Shown one piece after another: positions 16,974 through 24,969 of a DNA stretch of 59,101 nucleotides; within the stretch, counting starts at the first letter, position 1, and the number at the start of each line of letters is the position of its first letter. The stretch is taken from positions 1 to 59,101 of the forward strand of contig CAISKQ010000057.1 of NCBI GenBank assembly GCA_903885965.1, written 5' to 3'. Below the pieces are notes generated by a model. That model was not told where the DNA came from. It saw only the letters and a list, made by a program, of their open reading frames with translations, and ran no database searches. Source of the stretch: an uncultured bacterium. GTDB taxonomy: Bacteria > Patescibacteriota > Minisyncoccia > Moranbacterales > GWC2-37-73. The position numbers were made by a program, and so were the translations under genes.

Positions 16974-19607
16974 CTAAGAAAGTGATTCCAAGTGTTTTTT
17001 GAGTTCGGCAAGTTCGGCTTGTTTTTTGGCAAGGGTTTCTTTTTGCTGGTTGATGACTTGCGCCGGGGCTTTGGAAACAAATTCTTGGTTGGAAAGTCTG
17101 CCGGAAAGTCCTGCAATGAAATTTTCCAGATTGGCAATTTCTTTTTCAGCTTTGATTTTTTCTTTTTCAGTATCGATTGCGCCTTCTAGATTAACAAATA
17201 TGGTATAAGCACCAGCAGTTCTCTTAATGTAATTTCCTAACTCTAATTCTGGTTGATTGTATGAGATTAAGTCAGCCCCTGTCTTTAAGTGCTTAATAAT
17301 TTCTTCTTGAAATTCAGATTTAATCATGTTTGAAAAATCTTTATTGTCTGAATTTATAACGATACTTATTTTTTTATCAAGTTCAATTTTGTTCTCCGTA
17401 CGAACATTTCTAATTGTAGTAATTACAGCCTTAAAGTTTTCCACATATTGCCAACCATCCAGGAGGGTAGCATTATTGCTGAGTGAAGTTGGCCAGGTTG
17501 AAATCATTAGCAATTTTTCTTGCTGGGCTAATGTCCAAATATGTTCAGTGATAAATGGCATGAATGGATGCCAAAGTCGCAGGATTTTATCCAGGACGTA
17601 GCCAAGAACTTTTTGACTTTTTTCAATTTTATTAAATTCTACATACCAGTCGGCGAAATCATTCCAAGTGAATGTTTTCAAGACATCAGCAACAACGGAA
17701 ATCTGTTTTCCGTTAAACAAGCGTTCGGTGTCCTCTATTAATAAATGTAATTTATATAAAATCCACTTATCTGCTGGGGTTTTGATTTCTTCTTCTGAAA
17801 TCTTCTCAACTAATTCAAACCCTTCTTGCGTCAAGCAATATCGGGAAATGTTCCAAAGTTTGTTGGCAAAATTTCGAAAGGTCTCAATCTTTTCTTCGTA
17901 GAGGCGTGAGTTTTGTCCAGGAGCACTATCCATAATAAGGCTCATGCGGAGCGCATCGGCCCCAAATTTATCAATTACGGTCAGAGGATCAATTCCATTG
18001 CCTCGAGATTTGGAAAATTTGTGGCCTTCTTTATCGAGCACTAAGCCAGTGAAAAATAAATTATTGAAAGGCACTTTTCCTGTAGCATAAAGACTCATCA
18101 TAATCATGCGCGATGACCAAAAGAAAAGCAGGTCGCGCCCCATCACCATCATGTCTGAAGGGTAAAAATCTTCAAAATCATTCCCGTGTGATTTTAGGGT
18201 TGTATGTGCCCACTGTCCGGAAGTAAACCAAGTATCAAAAGTGTTCTCATCTTGGGTTAAATTTTTTCCGCCGCAATGTGGGCAGCTGGTTGGTTTTTCA
18301 AGTGAAACGATATATTTTTCTTGTCCGCATTTGTCGCAATACCAAACAGGGAATTGTGGTCCCCACCAAATTTGACGGCTGATGCACCAGTCGCGCATGT
18401 TGCCAAACCAATCAATGAGAATTTTTTTGAGGTTGCTTGGAAAAATTTCAATTAGATTTTCTTCGATAGCTTTCTTCGCCTGTTCCTTGAGCGAATAGTT
18501 TTCTGCGTCAACATTGATAAACCATTGTTTAGAAGTCAGTGGTTCAATGGTTGTTTTGCAGCGTTCGCAAATAGAAACAGCGTGTGAAAATTCTTCAATC
18601 TTTTCCAATAGTCCAAGTTTTTCTAAGTCGCTGACAATTTCTTGGCGAGCTTCGTGAGTTGTCATGCCTGCATATTTTCCGCCGAATTCTGTGATTAGCG
18701 CTTTTTCGTCGATGATTTGGATTTCTTCAAGCTTGTGGTCCTTGCCGATTTGCCAGTCGAGAGGGTCATGCGCTGGGGTTATTTTTACGGCACCAGTTCC
18801 GAAAGCCAAATCAATCCGTTGGTCGGCAATAATCGGAATTGGCCTATTTTGCAATGGCAAGATGGCATTTTCTCCGACCAGCTTTGCGAAGCGTACATCT
18901 TTTGGATTGACGGCAATGGCTGTGTCGCCAAGCATTGTTTCAGGACGAGTGGTGGCAACTGTAATAAAATTTGCTTGCAAATTTTCCAGTGGGTATTTGA
19001 TGAAATATAATTTTCCAGGAGAGTCTTTGTGCAAAACTTCCACGTCAGAAAGGGCAGTAGCGCAGCGCGGACACCAATTGATGATGCGTTTGCCTTTGTA
19101 GATTAAGCCATCCTCATGCATTTTCACGAAGGTTTCTAAGGCGCTTTTTAAAACGTCTGGATCGAGCGTGAATTTTTCGCGTGACCAATCGGCGCTGATG
19201 CCAATCTTTTTTTCCTGACTGCGCATATAGTCAGCGCGGTCCAAACAGAACTCGTAAGTTTTTTTGTAAAACTCTTGGCGGCCAATTTCTTGGCGAGTTT
19301 TTCCAGTTTTAGTTTTCAATTTTTTTTCAAAAACTACTTGAGTTTGAATACCGGCGTGGTCCTTGCCAGGCAAAAGCAGGGTTTTTTCACCCTTCATGCG
19401 GTGGTAGCGACCGAAAATATCCATGACGGTGTAGCCACTAGCGTGTCCGATGTGCAATTCGCCATTGGCATTGGGTGGGGGCAAGATGTTGCAATATTTT
19501 TCTTCAGAATTGATGTTGTCAGGATTAAAGAAACCGCCTTGTTCCCAGCGGGCATAAATTTCATTTTCAACTTCTTGGGGTTGGTAAATTTTAGGGAGTT
19601 CTTTCAT
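16974..19607 (-). CDS. valS: Valyl-tRNA synthetase
   Basis: An 877-residue class Ia synthetase that charges tRNA-Val in the cytoplasm. The HIGH motif appears as PPNANGELHIGHASG near residue 48. A long editing (CP1) domain includes TTRPETMLGDTAIAVNP. The KMSKS motif appears as HKFSKSRGNGIDP. Zinc-type cysteines occur in CDKCG and CPHCGG. The anticodon-binding domain and the C-terminal coiled coil that is typical of ValS rather than IleS/LeuS (EKEKIKAEKEIANLENFIAGL) are present. Full length; start MKELPKIYQPQEVE is standard. Upstream lies a short tandem CAGTAACTAGTAAT-type repeat. Confidence 0.97.
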   Translation of the reverse strand: MKELPKIYQPQEVENEIYARWEQGGFFNPDNINSEEKYCNILPPPNANGELHIGHASGYTVMDIFGRYHRMKGEKTLLLPGKDHAGIQTQVVFEKKLKTKTGKTRQEIGRQEFYKKTYEFCLDRADYMRSQEKKIGISADWSREKFTLDPDVLKSALETFVKMHEDGLIYKGKRIINWCPRCATALSDVEVLHKDSPGKLYFIKYPLENLQANFITVATTRPETMLGDTAIAVNPKDVRFAKLVGENAILPLQNRPIPIIADQRIDLAFGTGAVKITPAHDPLDWQIGKDHKLEEIQIIDEKALITEFGGKYAGMTTHEARQEIVSDLEKLGLLEKIEEFSHAVSICERCKTTIEPLTSKQWFINVDAENYSLKEQAKKAIEENLIEIFPSNLKKILIDWFGNMRDWCISRQIWWGPQFPVWYCDKCGQEKYIVSLEKPTSCPHCGGKNLTQDENTFDTWFTSGQWAHTTLKSHGNDFEDFYPSDMMVMGRDLLFFWSSRMIMMSLYATGKVPFNNLFFTGLVLDKEGHKFSKSRGNGIDPLTVIDKFGADALRMSLIMDSAPGQNSRLYEEKIETFRNFANKLWNISRYCLTQEGFELVEKISEEEIKTPADKWILYKLHLLIEDTERLFNGKQISVVADVLKTFTWNDFADWYVEFNKIEKSQKVLGYVLDKILRLWHPFMPFITEHIWTLAQQEKLLMISTWPTSLSNNATLLDGWQYVENFKAVITTIRNVRTENKIELDKKISIVINSDNKDFSNMIKSEFQEEIIKHLKTGADLISYNQPELELGNYIKRTAGAYTIFVNLEGAIDTEKEKIKAEKEIANLENFIAGLSGRLSNQEFVSKAPAQVINQQKETLAKKQAELAELKKHLESLS

Positions 19608-19612
19608 TTTTC

Positions 19613-19675
19613 AGTAATCAGTAACTAGTAATCAGTAACTAGTAAATAAAAACTAGTAACTATTAATTAGCAACT
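19613..19675. repeat. Short tandem repeat (CAGTAACTAGTAAT units) upstream of valS
   Basis: About four imperfect copies of a 14-base unit made of CAGTAACTAGTAAT and AACTAGTAACT. It sits immediately before the valS start codon and might affect its expression or simply be spacer expansion. Confidence 0.7.
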
Positions 19676-19768
19676 GGAAAATTGTAATTATATTCTTATC
19701 CTAGCAAAGAAAGGGGGAAATTTCAACCAAAAAATTTTCGCTAGCTGAGGGTAAATGATGCAATTGAC

Positions 19769-19810
19769 GCAATATGCTAATTCCCGCATATGCGGGAATT
19801 AGCATATTGC
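19769..19810. repeat. 42-bp perfect palindrome P1, copy a
   Basis: Every base from GCAATATGCTAATTCCCGC on the left mirrors the right arm across CATATG. A T run (TTTTTTAT) follows. A second copy with the same 36-bp core lies at 25833-25868. Both copies are followed by a second palindrome centred on GCATATGC. Confidence 0.95.
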
Positions 19811-19848
19811 TTTTTTATCCCCATTTTAATTGGTTTTTATTATTCAGT

Positions 19849-19882
19849 GTATCAAAAAAATGCATATGCATTTTTTTGATAC
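19849..19882. repeat. 34-bp perfect palindrome P2, copy a
   Basis: GTATCAAAAAAATGCAT mirrors across the centre; it is followed by ACGCTTTTGTTTTTT. The partner at 25915-25960 has the same centre and the same right tail but arms GTGTCAAATAAATGCAT, so both arms changed together. Confidence 0.95.
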
Positions 19883-19911
19883 GCTTTTGTTTTTTGTTTT
19901 TTCTTTAAAAG

Positions 19912-19965
19912 ACGTGTCAAATCATCTAACTATGACACCGAAACTGCATTTTCTGGAACCTTTGA
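19912..19965 (-). mobile_element. 54-bp remnant of an IS 3' end
   Basis: Identical over 54 bases to 22731-22784, which is the C-terminal codons (PENAVSVS, stop) and outer end of the transposase relic. It keeps only the transposase tail and the IS end (TGTCAAATCATCTAAC). It abuts the duplicated rpoB promoter, sharing TTGA of its -35 box. Confidence 0.85.
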
Positions 19966-19990
19966 CACTTTTTTGGCTTTGTGTTAAGCT
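19962..19990 (+). promoter_or_regulatory. Promoter of the duplicated rpoB leader
   Basis: TTGACA, 17-base spacer, TAAGCT. It matches position for position the promoter in front of the real rpoB (TTGACA, 17, TAACTT), and the following 230 bases align as well. Confidence 0.75.
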
Positions 19991-20221
19991 AAAAACATAT
20001 TCAAGAACTAGGATTGAAATTCCTTTCTTTTTTGCATTTTTTGGGGGTGGAAAAAGTGCATAATCTTTTTTATTTTAAAGCTAAAAAAGCCTTAAAATAA
20101 GCCTAATTCTCAAGTAAAGAGTGAGAATGACAATCGAAACTAATTAAATTAAATAGCCTTAATCTTAAACTCATTTTGGCTCTTTGTTTTTTGATATAAA
20201 CTCAAAAACAAGGAGAAACTG
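19991..20221 (+). ncRNA. Diverged second copy of the rpoB 5' leader
   Basis: About 230 bases homologous to 47871-48102. Four elements line up. (1) A hairpin with base TGCA...TGCA and G-rich loop GGGGGTGG. (2) An A/T-rich stem TTTTAAAGCT/AGCCTTAAAA. (3) A perfect ATTCTCA/TGAGAAT hairpin. (4) AGCC...GGCT followed by CTTTGTTTTTT, resembling an attenuator. Stem bases differ from the rpoB copy but pairing is kept, which argues for a functional RNA structure in the ancestor. Whether this copy is transcribed is unknown. Confidence 0.65.
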
Positions 20222-20308
20222 ATGAGCGTTGTTTTTATGGTCAATGAAAAGAAAGCCCTCAAGGTGAAGGAGTCCTATGGTGCATTCTTCGCAGGAGCAG
20301 GTTTGTAA
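20222..20308 (+). pseudogene. Truncated duplicate of the rpoB start (28 codons)
   Basis: The first 21 codons match rpoB (MSVVFMVNEKKALKVK, then E instead of D, SYGA) at nearly every base. Homology stops after TCCTATGGTGCATTCTTC, where a repeat element begins and a TAA ends the frame. AAGGAG lies 7 bases before the ATG, better than at the real rpoB. It is a relic of a second rpoB or of a partial duplication, not a functional polymerase subunit. Confidence 0.88.
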
Positions 20309-20387
20309 CCTGCCCCTTATGTTTACTGGTAATATTTTTCAGCTCGCGAACTTTAAGGTTCAAGTTGCAAACTTGAACCTGCAGGAG
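20291..20387. repeat. 97-bp double-hairpin element flanked by GCAGGAG
   Basis: Two hairpins, GCAGGTT-TGT-AACCTGC and AGGTTCAAGTT-GCA-AACTTGAACCT, bound a 40-base centre. GCAGGAG occurs at both outer edges (20291-20297 and 20381-20387), like a target duplication. It separates the rpoB fragment from the DUF4143 fragment. Confidence 0.7.
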
Positions 20388-21253
20388 GTCAAACTGCAAA
20401 ACTCTTGGTTGATCATTTCAAAAAAACCAAACAAGTCATCATCACAGGATCTTCAAGTTTCAACTTACTAGACAAAACCCAAGAGTCTCTTGCGGGTAGG
20501 AAAATTGTCTATCATTTGTATCCGCTGAGTTTGGAAGAAATTTATCCTCAAAAAGACGTACTTCAGTTGCAAAAAGAACTGGAGAATTATTTGATTTTTG
20601 GTAATTATCCTGAAATTGTGAGCCAAGAAACTTTCACTGAAAAAATTGAATTGTTGCGTGAGCTGACAAGTAGTTATCTTTATCAGGATATCTTGGAATT
20701 TCAACAGCTTAAAAATTCAGCGGTTTTGCTTAATTTGCTCAAGGCTTTGGCCTTTCAAATTGGACAAGAAGTTTCTTATGCGGAGTTGGCTAATCTTTTA
20801 GGCGTGGATAAAAACACAGTGGAACGGTATGTGGATTTGTTGGAGAAAAATTATATTTTGTTTCGACTTCCGCCATATGCACGCAATAAGCGTCGGGAAA
20901 TTTCAAAATTGCGAAAAATATATTTTTGTGATTTGGGAATCAGAAATGCTTTGATTAATAATTTTAATTTTTTGGCCCAGCGAGATGATGTCGGAGCGCT
21001 GTGGGAAAATTTCATAATTTGTGAGCGTTTGAAATTTCAAGCATATCACAGAATTTATGCAGATAATTATTTTTGGCGGACTTATGATGGTGCTGAAGTT
21101 GATTTTATTGAGGAGCGAGAAGGGAAATTGTTTGGTTTTGAATTTACTTGGAGTGGCAACAAGAGAAAAAGAAATCCTCAGAAATGGCAACAATATCCAA
21201 ATAGCAGTTGGCAAGTGGTAACCAAAAATGATTTGGATGATTTTGTTTGGTAG
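20388..21253 (+). pseudogene. N-terminally truncated AAA ATPase with DUF4143 C-terminus
   Basis: The track ORF (20405-21253, 282 residues) is the C-terminal two thirds of an AAA_14/DUF4143 ATPase. Sensor-like VIITGSSSFNLL, then LYPLSLEEIYP, LGVDKNTVERYVDLLEKNYILFRLPPY and the C-terminal nuclease-like fold EVDFIEEREGKLFGFEFTW are all recognisable. Walker A and Walker B are absent. Reading upstream, homology (GQTAKLLVDHF) continues only to the edge of the double-hairpin repeat at 20387 and is replaced there by the rpoB fragment. These genes are common accessory genes of unsettled function; this copy is almost certainly dead as an ATPase. Confidence 0.82.
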
Positions 21254-21304
21254 GATGTGAATGCTGGTTGATTGGCTTGGCTGAGTGAAAAAAGAATTGA
21301 ATTT

Positions 21305-21362
21305 TTTAGCGACCGCCAGACTCGCGTCGACGAACGGTCATCTCCGCGAGTCGAGGCGGGCA
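21305..21362. repeat. GC-rich inverted repeat after the DUF4143 relic
   Basis: CCGCCAGACTCGCG pairs with CGCGAGTCGAGGCGG around an 18-base centre. It is much richer in GC than its surroundings and is followed by TTTTTTTC, so it could act as a terminator as well as being a repeat element. Confidence 0.6.
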
Positions 21363-21448
21363 ATTTTTTTCAATTATTCTAAAAGTTAAGTTTTGTTTGT
21401 TTGAAATTGTGAAATGAGGCTTTGCTTGGCTATTTTTGACGCGTACTA

Positions 21449-21477
21449 TTGACACAAGACAGAAAATATGCTAAGCT
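21449..21477 (+). promoter_or_regulatory. Promoter TTGACA-17-TAAGCT
   Basis: A perfect -35, 17-base spacer ending TATGC (extended -10) and TAAGCT. The same TATGCTAAGCT block precedes gldA, and TAAGCT follows TTGACA in the rpoB-leader copy. It would start a transcript near 21484 that runs through the structured RNA. Confidence 0.75.
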
Positions 21478-21483
21478 TTTAGG

Positions 21484-21720
21484 TTAGTACAGGACCTACC
21501 GACCAGCCTCAATCCGAACACTCAAATACTCATTTATACGAGCCAAATTGTACTCTAAAGCACTAGGAGGATTCAGAAAGACTTGATTTTTCTTGGTCAT
21601 CCTTGTTCTTTAGTAAAAAATGATTCAAATTTGACTCGCTCACATGCTATCAATATGTGTTCGGATTCATATGAGAATCTAGGGGAGTGGTACGGATTTC
21701 TGCATTGTGCTGAAATCCTT
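21484..21720 (+). ncRNA. Rod-shaped structured RNA (6S-like or long leader)
   Basis: Nested pairings occur in collinear order. AATCCGAACAC (21511-21521) pairs with GTGTTCGGATT (21657-21667). CGAG-CAAATT (21539-21549) pairs with AATTTG-CTCG (21628-21638). CTAAAG (21555-21560) pairs with CTTTAG (21608-21613). AGGAT (21568-21572) pairs with ATCCT. GACT (21580-21583) pairs with GGTC. Between the first two stems lies a nearly symmetric open loop of 17 and 18 bases. One long rod with a large central bubble is the 6S RNA architecture. A GGATTTC/GAAATCC hairpin follows at 21694-21718. Alternatively it is the 300-base leader of the 143-residue ORF. Confidence 0.5.
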
Positions 21721-21782
21721 TGACAATTTTATAAAAGAAAGAAGAAAAAACAATAACTATAAAACCGATAAAGGAGTCTGCC

Positions 21783-22214
21783 ATGGGTGTGTATGTAAAT
21801 ACTATAGCTGGCGTTCGTCAGCAGTTGAGACCTATCAATGAAAAAGGTAGTCTTACTGGCATGGGTGTTGACCCATCCAAGGTTGAAAAATTCAAAAGGG
21901 ATTTTATTGCCACCCCCCCCGATAACAAGATTTTTGTTAGAGTGAGGGGAGCTATAAATTCTGATATTTGTTTTTTTCAGCCATGTCGGTCAACAATGGA
22001 TTTGGTAGTTTTGTTTACGGGTGAAGACATTGCACTTTGCTCAGAGCAAAACCCTAATAATCTTTTGAAAATGACGCCGAGCAAAGAGACTCTCGAGGAA
22101 CTTTTCAAGGGATATTATACTTTTCTTTATGGGATTGCCATTGAGGCAATTGAGGGGTGCAAAACAGCGGAGCAATTTTTGTGTGGAGATTGGAAACATA
22201 AAAAAACTAATTAG
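21783..22214 (+). CDS. Unrecognised 143-residue protein
   Basis: No family recognised. The AAAGGAG ribosome binding site 6 bases before the ATG is one of the best in the window, so translation is credible. The protein is soluble, with no signal or membrane helix, and has five Cys at irregular spacing (ICFFQPC, ALC, EGC, LCG). The N-terminal MGVYVNTIAGVRQQLRPI and Asn/Pro-rich centre are distinctive. It is preceded by a 300-base structured leader with a strong promoter and followed 63 bp later by a small Cys-rich ORF and a terminator, forming a compact two-gene unit inside the accessory island. Confidence 0.7.
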   Translation: MGVYVNTIAGVRQQLRPINEKGSLTGMGVDPSKVEKFKRDFIATPPDNKIFVRVRGAINSDICFFQPCRSTMDLVVLFTGEDIALCSEQNPNNLLKMTPSKETLEELFKGYYTFLYGIAIEAIEGCKTAEQFLCGDWKHKKTN

Positions 22215-22277
22215 CCTGATGCACTACATGATTGGCTGAATCTTTTTGATTTTTTAACATTTTCAATGGGAGCTTTT

Positions 22278-22469
22278 ATGTCAGGAGGCACGGGATCTGG
22301 GGGGGGGCTTGGAATTCTTGAGGTAATAATTGCAAGGGTTCCAAACAATGATGACGGCATGGTTCACTTGGAAGTCCAAATCAGGGAAGTGGACTTAAGT
22401 GAAATTTGCAATGGTTGTAAAGATTGTGACGGCTGTTGCAAGCCCAAGCCCAAGCCCAAAAAGGAGTAG
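22278..22469 (+). CDS. Small Gly-rich/Cys-cluster protein
   Basis: A 63-residue protein if started at ATG 22278, which has GGGAG 5 bases upstream; the track start at 22266 is four codons earlier and lacks a ribosome binding site. Three parts: a Gly/Ser head (MSGGTGSGGGLG), an amphipathic centre (ILEVIIARVPNN, then MVHLEVQIREV), and a tail with five cysteines in 11 residues (CNGCKDCDGCC) plus a KPKPKPKK end. The Cys cluster could bind metal or be a modification site. The head resembles the start of the 23-residue peptide at 13494 in composition (MSG..TGS.G). Family not recognised. Confidence 0.68.
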   Translation: MSGGTGSGGGLGILEVIIARVPNNDDGMVHLEVQIREVDLSEICNGCKDCDGCCKPKPKPKKE

Positions 22470-22487
22470 TAGCAAAAAATTGCCAAG

Positions 22488-22528
22488 AACTCACTAATTC
22501 GAGAAATCGGAAAGGTGAGTTTTTTTTA
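22488..22528 (+). terminator. Terminator after the two-gene cassette
   Basis: AACTCAC pairs with GTGAGTT around an inner TCGA-GAAA-TCGG hairpin, followed by eight T. It lies 18 bp after the Cys-cluster ORF stop. Confidence 0.85.
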
Positions 22529-22584
22529 TTTCTAATTTTTTGTAATTTTTAATCATAACTTGAAAATTGCGAGCTTTGCCTGAC

Positions 22585-22725
22585 TAGGCTCAGATTCTTC
22601 GACTGCGTTTTTTTGTCTTTAGCGACAAACCAACTTCGCTCAGAATGACAATTTCCTTTGTCATGCAACAATGTAGTCAAAAAACAATGTAACAATATAG
22701 CAATTTAACAATGTAGCAATTTTCC
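22585..22725. repeat. Palindromic and tandem spacer repeats
   Basis: An imperfect inverted repeat AGATTCTTCGACTGCG...CGCTCAGAATGACA is followed by tandem AACAATGTAGCAATTT-type units. No gene is visible between the terminator at 22528 and the transposase relic. Confidence 0.6.
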
Positions 22726-22748
22726 CTTCTACGTGTCAAATCATCTAA

Positions 22749-23909
22749 CTATGACACCGAAACTGCATTTTCTGGAACCTTTGAAAATGACGCTAAAGAA
22801 GGGCTTAATTTCTTGTTTAAATCAACATTTTCTAGACCTTTTTTCTTCTGATAAATCTTAAGAAGATTATCTAATTTTTTATCAAGCGTTCTCTTAATCA
22901 AGGCTGGGTTAAGTGTTTGATAAAATGCAGATAATTCTGCTTTTTTCTCTTCCGATATTTGATCAGATTCTATCAAACGACGATAGGGAGTTTTTGCTCT
23001 GCCATACTTCCGTTTAATCTTGCCACCAATTCTTTCTTTGCTTTCTAATTTAATTACTGGCTGAAAAAAATTCTTGTACAACCTCAATTCATTTCGATAG
23101 ATATCATTTAGACATTCTCTTTCCTCCTCACTATCATAACGCAAATAGCCAATCACTTGCCGGATGTGGGTAGAATTTTTCTGTTCAATAAAGCAGTTAT
23201 CATTTTTATGATATGGACGAGAACGAGAATATTTCAATCCTTCTTTTTCAGCATAATCATAAACAGCAAAGTTTAAAAGATTTGTTCCATTGTCAGGATG
23301 AAATTCTTTCCAACCAAAAGGCATCCTTTCTCGACAGCCAGCTATGCCCAAAAGTGCTCCATGTTGACCTTTGCCCATCACAGCCTCACCTTCCCACCAA
23401 GAGCTGAAAATATCGCAGGTAGAGAGATTATTGACATACTGTCCTGAAGCTGAGGTGCCACAACTTTCCACGAAATCAACTTGCACATTGCCAGTTTCCA
23501 ATCTATTCCATTCTGAGCTAGTTTTAGTTGGAACAGTTGAAAGTAGAAACGAACTTTTTTTCTGATATTTTCCTTTCAATTTTAAAACTTCTTTTTCATG
23601 ATTTAGTCTACGATCAATTGTGGCAGATTTCATTTGCTTGAGTTGAGTAGCGATCTCATCCGAACAAATGATTTCTTTCAGCGTGCGTAAGTTGTCAGTT
23701 TCAGTTTCTAGAATTTCTATCAATCTTTGCCCGCAAGGAAAATCAAAGATTGTCCAAATTTTTATTAAAACTGCAATAACTTTAGAATCATACAGGCAGG
23801 CTCTTTTCTTGTATTCTTCTTTTTTCTTAAGCTTCACTTTGTAGTTAAATTTCTTGCTGACATACTTTCTCTCTTGCTTAGTATTGCAACAATATTTTAG
23901 TTTATCCAA
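22749..23909 (-). pseudogene. 5'-truncated DDE integrase-type transposase
   Basis: The open frame of 386 residues encodes an rve-type (IS481-like) catalytic core. DDE residues are in VQVDFVES, FHPDNGTNLL and NDNCFIEQKN; exactly 35 residues separate the second Asp from the Glu. IWTIFDFPCGQRL and RSRPYHKNDN are characteristic. The N-terminal helix-turn-helix region expected before RKY is missing: the frame begins at a TTG overlapping the last 8 bases of the fic gene, with no IS left end visible. The 3' end and outer repeat (to 22731) are intact. It is a relic, not a mobile copy. Confidence 0.78.
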
Positions 23910-24969
23910 AATAATTTTCCACTGAAAACTTGAATTGCTGGAGAAAAATTTCTTTTAGGTAGGAAATATTATTTTGTTCATAAAAAAGCACCATGGCTTT
24001 TTTGTATTCAAGTGCATTTATGTTGCGATAAGACAGCATTGCTTTGTCGTGGGCGTGCAAGATGGCGTTAGCCAGAATGCGGGCAGTGCGTTTGTTGCCG
24101 TCTTCAAATGGTTGGATATAGGCAATCACAGCTAAAACAAAAAGCGCTTGCATAAAAGGATCTTGCAAACCTGAAAGCACGGCTGTTAATTTTTCCATCG
24201 CGATTTCAATTTCATTTCTTTTTGGCAAGGGACGATAAAGTGTGCCAGTGATGCCAACTGGATGATTTCGGAAATCTTTTTTGATGTCTATTTTTTCTGT
24301 TAGCATTTCATGAATTTGTTTGATTTTCTCAAGATTAATCTCCTTGAAATAATCTTTGTTGGCCAAGATGAAATCGAGAGCTTTTTTGTGATTCAAAATC
24401 ATTTGCGCTTCGGACTTTTCCTTGCCTTGGGCAAATTGCATCTCCTTGAGAAGCGCTTCTGTTTCTAATAGCGTGTAGGTGTTGCCTTCAATTGCTGAGG
24501 ATTTCCAGGATAATTCTATAACCAAGCGTTCCCATTCTCTTTTCAAAATCGCAGGACTTTCTTTGCTAAGTTCGTTTTTTGTTTGAAGATATTTTGTATT
24601 TATTTTCTGTAAATCGCTTTCTTCCTCTTTTGAAAAAATAGTTTCATTCAGGATAGAAAAAATGTCATCATTAAAAATGGGCTTGGCATTTCTTTCTGAA
24701 AGGGGGAGGGAAAAGTACTTCACGGTATCAATCTTTTCCAACATTAAATAGCGGGGGGATATTGCATAGGAAACCGACCTTCCTTGACCAGTTTTTTGCA
24801 AAATTCCATTTTTTTCCAAAAATGACAAATCGCGAACAACAGTCAAACGCAAAACTCCGAATTTTTCCTCAATGAGAGGAGAAATATCCCCTGTTTGAAA
24901 GCTTTTTTCTTTTTTGGCAAAAGCCAGAATGAATTCTTGGCGATCACTAAGTGCTTGGTATGGCAACAT
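23902..24969 (-). CDS. Fic-domain protein with N-terminal winged helix, catalytic His replaced
   Basis: A 355-residue protein. Residues 1-80 look like a winged helix (DISPLIEEKFGVLRLTVVRDLSFLEKNGILQKTGQGRSVSYAI). The Fic fold follows, with an N-terminal inhibitory-type motif SSAIEGNT and the Fic loop IQPFEDGNKRTAR. The usual loop begins with the catalytic His (HPF.DGN); here the codon is CAA (Gln), one base from CAT/CAC. AMP transfer would therefore be lost or very weak, while the nucleotide-binding residues remain. Three ATTGTATCAT sites upstream suggest autoregulation. The gene may now act as a DNA-binding regulator, or be decaying. Confidence 0.85.
   Translation of the reverse strand: MLPYQALSDRQEFILAFAKKEKSFQTGDISPLIEEKFGVLRLTVVRDLSFLEKNGILQKTGQGRSVSYAISPRYLMLEKIDTVKYFSLPLSERNAKPIFNDDIFSILNETIFSKEEESDLQKINTKYLQTKNELSKESPAILKREWERLVIELSWKSSAIEGNTYTLLETEALLKEMQFAQGKEKSEAQMILNHKKALDFILANKDYFKEINLEKIKQIHEMLTEKIDIKKDFRNHPVGITGTLYRPLPKRNEIEIAMEKLTAVLSGLQDPFMQALFVLAVIAYIQPFEDGNKRTARILANAILHAHDKAMLSYRNINALEYKKAMVLFYEQNNISYLKEIFLQQFKFSVENYFG

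Noticed and set aside
20277-20471. Track ORF of 64 residues spanning the rpoB fragment and the repeat element
   Set aside because: It reads through the repeat in an unrelated frame, with no ribosome binding site and no recognisable sequence.
22585-22725. CRISPR array (regular repeats near the transposase relic)
   Set aside because: The units are short, imperfect and have no spacer regularity; no cas gene is present. No CRISPR array was found anywhere in the window.
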